Source: Streptomyces chartreusis NRRL 3882
GTDB taxonomy: Bacteria > Actinomycetota > Actinomycetes > Streptomycetales > Streptomycetaceae
Reading direction: 5' to 3'
NCBI RefSeq assembly: GCF_900236475.1
Contig: NZ_LT963352.1
Location: 8,403,001-8,467,000 of the forward strand
Length of the DNA stretch: 64,000 nucleotides
The position numbers and the translations under genes were made by a program. The notes beneath the pieces are model-generated. The model saw nothing but the letters and a program-made list of their open reading frames with translations. It was not told the DNA's origin and made no database searches. Every line of letters starts with the position of its first letter. The stretch's first letter is position 1. This document shows, piece by piece, positions 7,535 through 15,268 of the stretch.

Positions 7535-8566
7535 TCACACGGTCAGCAGGTCGTCCACCGATCCCCGTCCGGCCAGTTCGGCCGTCGCCACCGGGCCCTC
7601 CTTCGCCGCCGCGTAGCGGCCGCTGGTCAGCGCCCACTCGTAGTTGCCGTTGATCCAGTGCTGGATGGCCTCGACGCCCATCCGCACCCGGTCCCGCTCC
7701 GCCTCGTCGAGCCGCAGTTCGTCGCACATCTGCGGGACACGCTCCTGGAGTTCGAGGTACTCGTCGAGACAGGCGATCGTCATCCGGTACGCCTCGTCGG
7801 TGGCCTGCTGCCAGGAGCAGCCCCGCTCCCGGCGCAGCACGGCGATGAGGTTGTGGCCGTCGCCGCGCCGTTTCTCCCGCTCGAAGGAGTGGATGTCGTT
7901 CATGAACCCGATGGTGTCCGCGGCCAGGTCACGCATCCGCTCCATCACCGGATGCCCCATCGCCTGGGCGGGCACCTCGAAGCCGCGGCTGCGCTCGCCC
8001 GCGTCGATGCTGTGGTGGATGCCGACCGTACGGCGCCGGAACTCGGCGTACTCGTCGAGCCCCAGCGTGCCCTCCAGACCCCGGGCCGCCAGGTCGACCT
8101 CCTCGCAGTGCGCGACCAGGAACCGCCCCCACGAGGCGGCGAAACGCGTCTGCCATGTCAGGGACATGCCATGGGAGAGGTACTTCCACACCTCGGCCCA
8201 GGCGAGGGTGATCGGACAGGCCACCCGGGGCGGACTGCCCGCCGGCCGCAGGGGCGTGACGATCAGCTCCCGTGCGACCTCCGCTATGCGGTCGGCGCGG
8301 TCGGGCCGGCTGGCGTCGAACTGGTCGTCGAAGAGGAAGGCCAGCGAGAACCAGTTCATCAGGACGACCATGTCGTCCGCCGACGCGTGCGGATAGGTGC
8401 GCGCTGCCGCCTGGGGCAGGTCCCAGGACTTGTACTCCTCGAACCCGTCCCGGCTGCGAACCAGGCGCATCTCCCACACCCAGCGCAGATGGCGTGCCCG
8501 GGCGTACTCCAGATGCTCGCTGACCGGCGTGTCGAAGGGGAGATCGAACCGGACGTCCTGAGGCAT
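7535..8566 (-). CDS. Class I terpene synthase (sesquiterpene-type cyclase)
   Basis: A 343-residue bacterial terpene cyclase. The aspartate-rich metal motif DDQFD is at 80-84 and the NSE triad NDIHSFERE at 223-231 (N223, S227, E231). Both bind the Mg-diphosphate cluster that ionises farnesyl or geranyl diphosphate. Length matches pentalenene/eudesmol-type synthases, and there is no second domain as in geosmin synthase. The product cannot be predicted. ATG 8566 is preceded by GAAAGGAAG. It faces the conservon P450 across a shared terminator, so the two are not co-transcribed. Confidence 0.9.
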   Translation of the reverse strand: MPQDVRFDLPFDTPVSEHLEYARARHLRWVWEMRLVRSRDGFEEYKSWDLPQAAARTYPHASADDMVVLMNWFSLAFLFDDQFDASRPDRADRIAEVARELIVTPLRPAGSPPRVACPITLAWAEVWKYLSHGMSLTWQTRFAASWGRFLVAHCEEVDLAARGLEGTLGLDEYAEFRRRTVGIHHSIDAGERSRGFEVPAQAMGHPVMERMRDLAADTIGFMNDIHSFEREKRRGDGHNLIAVLRRERGCSWQQATDEAYRMTIACLDEYLELQERVPQMCDELRLDEAERDRVRMGVEAIQHWINGNYEWALTSGRYAAAKEGPVATAELAGRGSVDDLLTV

Positions 8567-8875
8567 GTGCTTCCTTTCGGGAGACGGACCGCAGAGTCCC
8601 CCCACCCCTGCGAGCGAGCGGTGCCGTGAACCGCCCGCACACTCGAACTCGGCTTCGCAGTCCGAAAGTTGAACCGAGAAGCGCTACGAGACTGCCCAAG
8701 GCGTGAATAAGCCATTCCGTGACCCTGCCGTGATGTCCGTTACTGCCCGAAGCGCATGAGCTGCGTATACTCCCTCGTCCCTCACCCGGCCCCGGCTTGT
8801 CGACCGGGCCTCCGCAGCCTCGGAACGTCACACTGGTGACCGTCCGTTGACGACGTTTCAGGAGGACCGCCGACG
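8567..8875. other. Divergent intergenic region
   Basis: 309 bases between the terpene synthase (minus) and the PPOX-type gene (plus). It is less GC-rich than its surroundings. TATACT at 8766-8771 is a good -10 candidate for the rightward gene, but no convincing -35 sits 16-18 bases before it. No ORF with coding character was seen. Confidence 0.5.
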
Positions 8876-9340
8876 ATGACGTCCGCACCCGCACGCAGCG
8901 CTGGGCAGCGCAAGAAGGACACCCTGCACCGTCTGGAGAACGACGTGGACGCCTGGGTCGCCACGGCCGACAGCGCGTCGGGGACGCCGTACCTCGTCCC
9001 GCTGTCGTTCCTCTGGAACGGCTCGTACCTGCTGTTCGCCACGCCCGCGTCGAGCCCCACCGGACGGAATCTGGCCGCGACCGGCAGGGCCCGCGTCGGA
9101 ATCGGACCGACCCGTGACGTCGTCATGGTCGAGGGCACCGTCGAGACCGTCCAGCCCGGCGAGCTGACCGAGCAGGACGCCGAACTCTTCGCCGCCAAGA
9201 CCGGGTTCGACCCCCGCCGCCTGGCCACGCCGTACCTCTACTTCCGCGTCGTGCCGCAGCGCGTACAGGCCTGGCGGGAGGCCGATGAACTGGACGGCCG
9301 CGAACTCATGCGCGACGGAGAGTGGTTGACGGCCGACTGA
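8876..9340 (+). CDS. PPOX-family flavin/F420-binding protein
   Basis: A 154-residue split-barrel protein of the pyridoxamine-phosphate-oxidase-like superfamily (about 20-110, with YLVPLSFLWNGSYLLFATP). Members bind FMN, F420 or haem and reduce small molecules. No cofactor-specific residue lets me choose between these. The start is preceded by CAGGAGG, about 11 bases upstream. A strong hairpin follows at 9373-9400, so it is probably monocistronic. Confidence 0.8.
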   Translation: MTSAPARSAGQRKKDTLHRLENDVDAWVATADSASGTPYLVPLSFLWNGSYLLFATPASSPTGRNLAATGRARVGIGPTRDVVMVEGTVETVQPGELTEQDAELFAAKTGFDPRRLATPYLYFRVVPQRVQAWREADELDGRELMRDGEWLTAD

Positions 9341-9372
9341 ATCGGCCGGACCGGGATAACCGCAAGGTACGA

Positions 9373-9400
9373 GGCCGCGGGGCACGACCGCCCCGCGGCC
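9373..9400. terminator. Hairpin terminator after the PPOX-type gene
   Basis: Perfect 11-bp stem, GGCCGCGGGGC (9373-9383) with GCCCCGCGGCC (9390-9400), and a 6-base loop. It lies 32 bases after the upstream stop and 19 bases before the next ATG. Confidence 0.75.
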
Positions 9401-9419
9401 GGAATCCTGCGGAGGAGAC

Positions 9420-9812
9420 ATGGCACTGGTGAAAGCGGGTGTCCTGGTACTCGACTGTGCCGAGCCCGAGAAGCTCGCCGTGTTCTACAAGGAGTTGCTG
9501 GAGGGGGAGGAGGCGGTCGCGACCGCCAACCGGGTGGAGATCAAGGGCGCGGACGGCTTCCGCATCGCGCTGCGCCGGGACGTCAACGCGACCCCGCCCA
9601 GCTGGCCCCGCCCCGAGAACTCCCTCCAGGCGCACCTGGAGTTCGTGGTGGACGACCTCGACGCGGTGGAACGCCGGGTCATCTCCCTCGGCGGCCGCCC
9701 CCTGGAGGCCAAGGAGGCCTCGGGCCCCCTGGAGGAGCGCGGTTACGCCGACCCGGCAGGCCACTCCTTCGTTCTGCGCCGCACCCCACCGACCGCGCCG
9801 AAACAGGGCTGA
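9420..9812 (+). CDS. VOC-superfamily (glyoxalase/bleomycin-resistance-like) protein
   Basis: A 130-residue protein with paired beta-alpha-beta-beta-beta modules (LVKAGVLVLDCAEPEKLAVFY at the start, LQAHLEFVVDDLDAVER in the middle, AGHSFVLRR at the end). The family covers metal-dependent lyases, dioxygenases and drug-binding resistance proteins. No clear full metal triad is evident, so the function stays open. A GGAGGAG ribosome site lies directly upstream. It stands alone between a terminator and the decayed azlCD locus. Confidence 0.8.
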   Translation: MALVKAGVLVLDCAEPEKLAVFYKELLEGEEAVATANRVEIKGADGFRIALRRDVNATPPSWPRPENSLQAHLEFVVDDLDAVERRVISLGGRPLEAKEASGPLEERGYADPAGHSFVLRRTPPTAPKQG

Positions 9813-9862
9813 CCCGACCGGCTTCAGTCGGCTGCGGGCAGAGCCCGACGGTGAGGATCGGC

Positions 9863-10471
9863 TCAGCGGGCGAACACGGTGCCGGCCAGGGCCACATGCG
9901 GCGCCAGAGGTGCAGGCCGACCGTGACGGCCAGGGCGGTCAGCGGTGCCGCGGCGCACGAATCGGTGACGGGGAGGTCGCGCAGGCAGTAGACGACCAGG
10001 ATCACCATCACGCCGGCGGGCATCCGGGTGCTGAGGTACCGCGAGGACGACGAACAGGGCCGTCAGGGCGAAGTCCAGTCCGGTGACGCCGTCCGGGACG
10101 AGGGAGCCGAGCAGGGCCCCGGCCGTCGCGCTGCCGGCCCAGTACAGGTGCATGAAGAACTGGAGCCACAGGATGCGCTCGCTCGACCAGCTGCGGGACC
10201 GCTCGGTGGAGGTCAGGGCGTACGCCTCGTCGGTGAGCGCGAAGGTGCTGTACGTCCTGGCGAGACGCCCCCGCACCCGGTGCAGGGGGAAGGACAGGGC
10301 GTAGAAGACGTGCCGCGCCCGCACCAGGAACGCGGCCACGGCGATGGACGCGAGCGGGGCGGCGGCGGTGGCCATGCCGATGAGCAGGAACTCGAAGGAA
10401 CCGCCGTATCAGCGCGGCGGACAGCCCGGCCCACCCCGGAAGGCGGCCCGCGCCGCACGGCTTGTTCGCAT
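9863..10471 (-). pseudogene. Decayed and fused azlC-azlD (branched-chain amino acid exporter) remnant
   Basis: Read from ATG 10471 the frame gives MRTSRAARAAFRGG, then breaks at an in-frame TGA; an AzlC-like sequence (FEFLLIGMATAAAPLASIAV, then ARHVFYALSFPLHRVRGRL) continues in a shifted frame. At about 10040 the AzlC part stops after its first half. In another frame it passes straight into the C-terminal part of an AzlD-like protein (STRMPAGVMVILVVYCLRD, then ALAVTVGLHLWRR). Thus the second half of azlC and the start of azlD are missing, and at least two frameshifts are present. The intact pair would export branched-chain amino acids. Sequencing error cannot explain the internal deletion. 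Confidence 0.75.
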
Positions 10472-10502
10472 GTCGGCAATTTTAGGTAAGCAGCCGCCTC
10501 AT

Positions 10503-10784
10503 ATGGTTGCCGATCGTGCTCTGTCTGCGCCGGGCCGCGAACTCGAAGTGCTCATCGACGTCGAGATCCACGCGCAGGACCGGAAGGCCGTCGAGGAGTT
10601 CGAGAGCACCGTGGCCTCCTACGAGGAGGTCGTCGAGTTCCGGCGCATGTACGGACGCCTGCGCGTCGCCGTGGCCGACCACGCCGCCTACGAGGCCTTC
10701 CTCACCGGCAAGCTCAGCGGTCTGCCCGCCGTTCTGCGCCTGGAGTCGCACCTCACCATGAAGACGATCAAGGTGGACGGCTGA
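10503..10784 (+). pseudogene. Truncated Lrp/AsnC-family regulator (effector domain only)
   Basis: The product resembles the C-terminal RAM effector domain of Lrp/AsnC regulators (LIDVEIHAQDRKAVEEFE, then HAAYEAFLTGKL and LTMKTIKVDG). The N-terminal helix-turn-helix is missing, and about five residues that normally follow the RRM(F/Y)G motif are absent. An lrp gene divergent from azlCD is a common arrangement; here both partners are broken. ATG 10503 is only the first usable in-frame start near the similarity. If expressed, the product could not bind DNA by itself. Confidence 0.65.
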
Positions 10785-10795
10785 GCACGGTGGCC

Positions 10796-10825
10796 TGCCT
10801 CGCCCGGCCGGAGCCGGGCGAGGCA
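10796..10825. terminator. Strong bidirectional hairpin
   Basis: Perfect 13-bp stem, TGCCTCGCCCGGC (10796-10808) with GCCGGGCGAGGCA (10813-10825), and a CGGA tetraloop. It sits between the convergent lrp remnant and the DUF4235 gene. Confidence 0.8.
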
Positions 10826-10836
10826 CCGGCGCACGG

Positions 10837-11133
10837 TCAGTCGCGGCCGCCCTTCTCCCCGGCCGGCCACGTGCCGGTGGAACGCTCGATGGCCTTGGCG
10901 CCCGCGCGGTCCACGGCGCTGCGCACCACGGCGAAGATGGCGCCCTGGACCGCGGCGGCCAGCAGGATCTCCCCCCAGCCGCGGTCCTTGTCCAGCGCGT
11001 CGGGCGCGTCCTCCTCGTGCCGGATCGCCATCCACGTCTTGCGGAAGGCCAGCCCGGCCAGCCAGCCGCTGGACCAGCCCAGCACGAATCCGAGGGGCTG
11101 GTAGGCGATGGGCAGCTTCTTCTTCTTGGCCAC
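10837..11133 (-). CDS. DUF4235 small membrane protein
   Basis: A 98-residue actinobacterial DUF4235 protein. A Lys-rich N-terminus (VAKKKKLPIAYQP) is followed by two hydrophobic helices (about 13-28 and 56-72), suggesting a two-pass inner-membrane protein. Its function is unknown. GTG 11133 is preceded by AAGGAG. It lies 38 bases downstream of the glutathione-transferase gene on the same strand and may be co-transcribed with it. Confidence 0.85.
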   Translation of the reverse strand: MAKKKKLPIAYQPLGFVLGWSSGWLAGLAFRKTWMAIRHEEDAPDALDKDRGWGEILLAAAVQGAIFAVVRSAVDRAGAKAIERSTGTWPAGEKGGRD

Positions 11134-11171
11134 GTGAATCTCCTTGGTCGGTGAGGGGTGGATGTCGGTGG

Positions 11172-12197
11172 TCAGGGGGTGTGGGCTGCCGGGACCCGCT
11201 CCTCGGCGCGGACCGGCCCGGGCGGCGTACCGTCACCGAACGGCCGGCCGCCCAGCTCCTCGCGGTGGTGCGGGGTCAGCCAGCCGGACAGGTCCGGGCC
11301 CAGCGGCACGACGCGGGTCGGGTTGATGCCCGTGTGCACCTGGTAGTAGTGGCGCTTGATGTGGTCGAAGTCGACGGTGTCGCCGAAGCCGGGCGTCTGG
11401 TAGAGGTCCCGGACGTATCCCCACAGCGCCCGGTTCTCCGTCAGCTTCCAGCGGTTGCACTTGAAGTGGCCGTGGTAGACCGCGTCGAACCGGACCAGCG
11501 TGGTGAACAGCCGGATGTCCGCCTCGGTGATGGTGTCGCCGACGAGGTACCGCTGCCGCTCCAGCCGGTCCGCGAGCAGCTCCAGCCGCCGGAACACGCC
11601 CGTGCAGGCGGTCTCGTACTCCTCCTGCTCGGTGGCGAAACCCGCCCGGTACACGCCGTTGTTGACGTCCTCGTAGACGTCCGCCATCACCTCGTCGATC
11701 TCGTCGCGCAGCTCGTGCGGGTACAGGTCGGGCGCGCCCTCCCGGTGCAGGTCCGTCCATTCGGTCGCGAGGTCGAGCGTCAGCTGCTGGTAGTCGTTGG
11801 TGACCAGCTCGCCGCTCGGCACGTCCACCACCGCCGGCACGCTGACACCGCCGGGATAGCCGGTCTCCCGCCGGTCGTAGGCCTCGCTGAGGTAGCGGAT
11901 GCCGAGGACCGGGTCGCGGCCGTCCTCGTCCAGCGTGAAGCGCCAGCTGCGGTCGTCCTGGATCGGGTCGGCGACGGCCAGGGACAGCGCGTCCTCCAGG
12001 CCGAGCAGCCGCCGGGAGACCAGCGACCGGCTCGCCCACGGGCAGGCGCGGCTGACGACCAGACGGTAGCGGCCGGCCTCCACCGGCCAGCCGTCCCGGC
12101 CGTCGGCGGTGATCCGGTCCGTGAAGTGCGCCTTGGACCGCTTGAACGTCCTCCTTCCGTAGGCGCTGTTGCCGTCGTCGCCGTCGTCGCGGCTCAT
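11172..12197 (-). CDS. Xi-class glutathione S-transferase (glutathionyl-hydroquinone reductase type)
   Basis: A 341-residue protein with the Xi-class signature: an active-site cysteine in RACPWASRSLVSRRLLG near residue 51 and the C-terminal helical domain with YLVGDTITEADIRLF. These enzymes reduce glutathionyl- or, in actinomycetes that use mycothiol, probably other thiol-conjugated hydroquinones. Streptomyces lacks glutathione, so the thiol partner is an inference. GGAGGTC lies just upstream of ATG 12197; an in-frame ATG 24 bases further upstream lacks such a site. Confidence 0.88.
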   Translation of the reverse strand: MSRDDGDDGNSAYGRRTFKRSKAHFTDRITADGRDGWPVEAGRYRLVVSRACPWASRSLVSRRLLGLEDALSLAVADPIQDDRSWRFTLDEDGRDPVLGIRYLSEAYDRRETGYPGGVSVPAVVDVPSGELVTNDYQQLTLDLATEWTDLHREGAPDLYPHELRDEIDEVMADVYEDVNNGVYRAGFATEQEEYETACTGVFRRLELLADRLERQRYLVGDTITEADIRLFTTLVRFDAVYHGHFKCNRWKLTENRALWGYVRDLYQTPGFGDTVDFDHIKRHYYQVHTGINPTRVVPLGPDLSGWLTPHHREELGGRPFGDGTPPGPVRAEERVPAAHTP

Positions 12198-12318
12198 GGG
12201 GATGACCTCCTTCGGCATACGTGTGGCCTGCTTGTCGTGCGTGTGCCCTGGTGAACGCGTTCCCCTTTTTCCGCCGACGGCACGGTGTGAGCACCGCCGA
12301 CCGGGGCAATCGGCGTGG

Positions 12319-13278
12319 GTGAGTGCAGAAGGATCTGATCGGAGGACACGCGTCACCGTGCTGGTGGCGCTCGCTGCCAATCTGGTGATCGCGGCCGCCA
12401 AGGCGGTCGGCGGCCTGGCCGCGGGATCACCGGCACTGCTGTCGGAGGCGGCCCACTCGGTGGCCGACAGCCTGAACGAGGTTTTCTTACTGGCGGCACT
12501 GCGCCGCAGCCGCCGCCCCGCCGACCGGCGTCACCCGTTCGGCTACGGCAAGGAGCGGTTCTTCTGGTCGCTCCTCGCGGCCGTCGGGATCTTCGTCATG
12601 GGCGGCTGCTTCTCCTTCTTCCAGGGCTTCGAGGCCCTGGCGAGCGGAGCGGAGGAGGAACTCGGCGGCTATGTGGCCGGCCTGATCGTGCTCGGTATCG
12701 CCCTCCTCGCGGAGGGCGCCTCTCTGCTGCGGGCGCTGTACCAGGTGCGCCGGCAGGGCGGCACGGGCGCCGGGATGCGCGACCCCGCCCTGCGCACGGT
12801 CGTCGCCGAGGACGGCACGGCGGTGCTCGGCGTCACGCTGGCCATCGCCGGAATGGCGCTGCACATGGTCACGGGCCAGGTGGTGTGGGAGGCGTCCGCG
12901 TCGCTGGCGATCGGCGCGCTGCTCGTCTACGTCGCCTACCGGCTGGGCCGGGACGCCCGCGATCAGCTGATCGGCGAGGCCGCGGACCAGGAGGCGAGCG
13001 GGCGGATCCGGGAGTTGCTGCGGGCACAGCCCGAGATCGACAGTGTGGAGGCGCTGTTCACCATGAAGACGGGCCTCGACTCCGCTCTCGTGGCCGCCCG
13101 CGTCGACCTCGTGCCCGGACTGGACAGCGAGCGCGTCGAGGATGTCGCCGTGCGCATCAAGCGCTCCATCGCCCGGACGGTCCCCGAGGCCGACCAGATC
13201 TTCCTCGATGTCACCGACCGTCGCGCGCAGGAGGCAGCGGAAAGCCCCGCCGCGACGGGGGAACGCGGCGGGGCCTGA
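12319..13278 (+). CDS. Cation diffusion facilitator (CDF) metal efflux protein
   Basis: A 319-residue CDF transporter with about six membrane segments. The first metal-binding membrane helix contains SEAAHSVADSLNE, with the His/Asp residues that bind Zn or a similar divalent metal. A cytoplasmic C-terminal domain (about 220-310) follows. It likely exports divalent metal by proton exchange. GTG 12319 gives the family-like start VSAEGS but lacks a strong ribosome site, so the start is uncertain; GTG 12357 is another option. Codon 57 (12487) is TTA, a possible bldA brake. It is divergent from the glutathione-transferase gene. Confidence 0.85.
   Translation: MSAEGSDRRTRVTVLVALAANLVIAAAKAVGGLAAGSPALLSEAAHSVADSLNEVFLLAALRRSRRPADRRHPFGYGKERFFWSLLAAVGIFVMGGCFSFFQGFEALASGAEEELGGYVAGLIVLGIALLAEGASLLRALYQVRRQGGTGAGMRDPALRTVVAEDGTAVLGVTLAIAGMALHMVTGQVVWEASASLAIGALLVYVAYRLGRDARDQLIGEAADQEASGRIRELLRAQPEIDSVEALFTMKTGLDSALVAARVDLVPGLDSERVEDVAVRIKRSIARTVPEADQIFLDVTDRRAQEAAESPAATGERGGA
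13244..13274 (+). terminator. Hairpin overlapping the end of the CDF gene
   Basis: Perfect 11-bp stem, GCCCCGCCGCG (13244-13254) with CGCGGCGGGGC (13264-13274), and a 9-base loop. It ends two bases before the stop codon, so the terminator is encoded inside the last codons. Confidence 0.7.
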
Positions 13279-13493
13279 CCCACGCGTGCCCCGTCATCGA
13301 CGGTTCATGCACCCCCGAAGAAGAACTTTTCCGCCGACCGCCCCGGACAGGGCGGTCGACTTCTCCGGCCCGCTCCGCGCGGTGGACGTGCCGGGCGGAC
13401 CGGAAGGAACACCTACGGGAGGCGGGGTTCCGGGGCCCCGGACACCGACCCGGCGGGGCGCCGCCCTTGACGCCGCCGGACGGACCACGCCGT

Positions 13494-13620
13494 GTGCCCC
13501 GACGGGCGGGTGGCGTTTCGTGCCCGCCGGTCGGGCGACGATCTGTGTCCCATCGGTCGGGTGACGTTTCGTGCCCGCCGGACGGACGGCCGTCCGTGCC
13601 CCAACGGACGGGTGATGACC
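13494..13620. repeat. Minisatellite: five tandem 25/26-bp units
   Basis: Five head-to-tail units start at 13494, 13520, 13545, 13571 and 13596. Each begins GTGYCC and continues with a CGGNCGGGTGACG-like core. Odd and even units alternate in length (26 and 25 bp), giving a higher-order period of 51 bp. A weaker sixth unit may lie at about 13469-13493. The whole gap 13279-13734 (456 bp) has no convincing gene; short ORFs across it only translate the repeat. Confidence 0.8.
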
Positions 13621-13734
13621 GCTTCCCCGCGGCCGGAAACAGAGCCCCTGGGCGGCCGACGCCTGCCGGTCACCCCAGGGGCCCGTCCTCATCCTGCTCG
13701 GATGTCCGCCCGGGGGCGCCGAAGGCCTGCCGCG

Positions 13735-14184
13735 TCACCCGCCGTCAGCCGGCTCCAGCACGAAGACGGGGATCTCCCGGTCCGTCTTCTTCTGGTAGTC
13801 GGCATACGCCGGATACGCCGCGACGGCGCGTTCCCACCACTCGGCCTTCTCCTGGCCCGTGACCTCACGGGCGATCATGTCCTGCTTCACCGGGCCGTCC
13901 TGGAGCTCCACGTGCGGATCGGCCTTGATGTTGAAGTACCAGACCGGGTGCTTGGGTGAGCCGCCGAGAGAGGCGACGGCGGCGTAACGCCCCTCGTGCT
14001 CGACCCGCATCACCGGCGTCTTGCGCAGCTTGCCGCTCCGGGCACCCCGTGAGGTCAGGACGACCACCGGCATCTTCGAGCCCTGGAGGGTCGTGCCCTG
14101 CGTACCGCCGGAGCTCTCGTACAGCTCCACCTGATTGCGCACCCACTGCGTCGGGCTGGGTTCGTACTCGCCCTGGAGAGGCAT
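13735..14184 (-). CDS. F420-dependent nitroreductase-type protein (DDN family)
   Basis: A 149-residue split-barrel protein of the deazaflavin-dependent nitroreductase family. Characteristic segments are VVVLTSRGARSGKLRKTPVM (about 39-58), SLGGSPKHPVWYFNIKADPHV and the Trp/Tyr-rich C-terminus ending VFVLEPADGG. Relatives use reduced F420 to reduce quinones or nitro compounds and are often membrane-associated. ATG 14184 has GGGACGG upstream. It stands 103 bases downstream of the LysE gene on the same strand. Confidence 0.87.
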   Translation of the reverse strand: MPLQGEYEPSPTQWVRNQVELYESSGGTQGTTLQGSKMPVVVLTSRGARSGKLRKTPVMRVEHEGRYAAVASLGGSPKHPVWYFNIKADPHVELQDGPVKQDMIAREVTGQEKAEWWERAVAAYPAYADYQKKTDREIPVFVLEPADGG

Positions 14185-14287
14185 GGCATCCGTCCCATCG
14201 TCGTGTCGCGGCTGATCGGCACCCGCCTCAACACCGTTACGCCCGCGAATCATCCGCACCCCGACACATCCCGGCCGGCCGCGCGCA

Positions 14288-14920
14288 TCACCCCGGCGCC
14301 ACCGCCATCCGCACGGCCAGGACCGTCATCACCCCGCTCGCCACCAGCGCCGTCCCCAGCCGGCCCCGGTGGCCGGTCAGCGTCCTCCCCAGCAGGGCTC
14401 CGCTCCCGGCGAGCAGCACCTGCCAGCTCGCCGAGGCGGCGAAGGCGGCGAGCACGAAGACGCCCTGCTCCAGGGGGCCGGCCGGCCCCGCGGCCCGGGA
14501 GCCGAGCACGAGAGCCGCGAAGTAGATCACGGTCGTGGGGTTGAGGAGGGTGACGCCGAGCAGCCCCAGGTAGGCCCGGGCGGGACCCGGGGGAGCGGAG
14601 GCGGTCCGGGTGGCGAGCCGGTGGCCGCGGTACTCGCGCACGGCCGTGACCGCGCCCCACGCCGCCAGCGCGAACAGCACCAGGACACAGACCCACCGCA
14701 GCGGCCCGAGCACCGGCCGCAGCGCGCCGGCCAGGGCCGTGCCCCCGAGCGTGGCCGCGAGGGCGTACAGCCCGTCGGCGGTGGCGACGCCGAGCGCGGC
14801 GCAGACACCGGTGCGCAGGGACGAGCGGGCGGTGAGGGAGACCAGGTAGGTCCCGACCGCGCCGACGGGGACGGCGATGCCGTACCCGGCGAGCAGCCCC
14901 GCGACGAGCGCGGCCGTCAT
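14288..14920 (-). CDS. LysE/RhtB-family amino acid exporter
   Basis: A 210-residue membrane protein with about six hydrophobic segments. The N-terminal motif GIAVPVGAVGTYL and the central LLGVTLLNPTTVIYFAAL are typical of LysE/RhtB exporters, which expel amino acids or related metabolites using the proton gradient. The ligand is unknown. ATG 14920 is the first Met of the family-length protein; the frame remains open upstream but without membrane-protein character. Confidence 0.85.
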   Translation of the reverse strand: MTAALVAGLLAGYGIAVPVGAVGTYLVSLTARSSLRTGVCAALGVATADGLYALAATLGGTALAGALRPVLGPLRWVCVLVLFALAAWGAVTAVREYRGHRLATRTASAPPGPARAYLGLLGVTLLNPTTVIYFAALVLGSRAAGPAGPLEQGVFVLAAFAASASWQVLLAGSGALLGRTLTGHRGRLGTALVASGVMTVLAVRMAVAPG

Positions 14921-15268
14921 GACCGCGGCGGCGTCGGCCCTCCACGGCGGCCGGACCGCTGCTGTCGGCGCGCGGCAGGAGCGGCGGCGGACAGCGGCAG
15001 GACGAGAGCGAACGCAGACATGGCTGGATCCTGGGGCCTGTCCCGCCCCACCGACAACCGGTTTTCGAACCGGCACCGGCGCACCCCGCTTGCGGCCGGG
15101 AGGCGGCTCCCGCACCCCGGTCCCGACGCCCGGCGTTCGAACTGGAAGGCGGCGCTCCTCGGCCATGTTGCCGCCACCATCGATCTGGCCGAACTTCATG
15201 TCGCCCCATAGGTGCCTGGGGCATCTAATGAAGATCGGCACGACGCACACTTCGTCTGCGAGGTCTTC
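14921..15268. other. Divergent intergenic region
   Basis: 348 bases between the LysE gene (minus) and the P450 gene (plus). A 34-codon minus-strand ORF starting near 15021 has no recognisable features. No clear promoter pair, repeat or RNA structure was identified; TAATGA shortly before the P450 could be a -10 element. Confidence 0.4.

Noticed and set aside
7535..8566. Geosmin or 2-methylisoborneol synthase
   Set aside because: Single domain of 343 residues, no second cyclase domain, no methyltransferase or cyclic-nucleotide-binding partner gene alongside; only a general terpene synthase call is justified.
13494..13620. Possible CRISPR array
   Set aside because: Units are contiguous without unique spacers, unit length alternates 25/26 bp, and no cas genes are present; it is a minisatellite.
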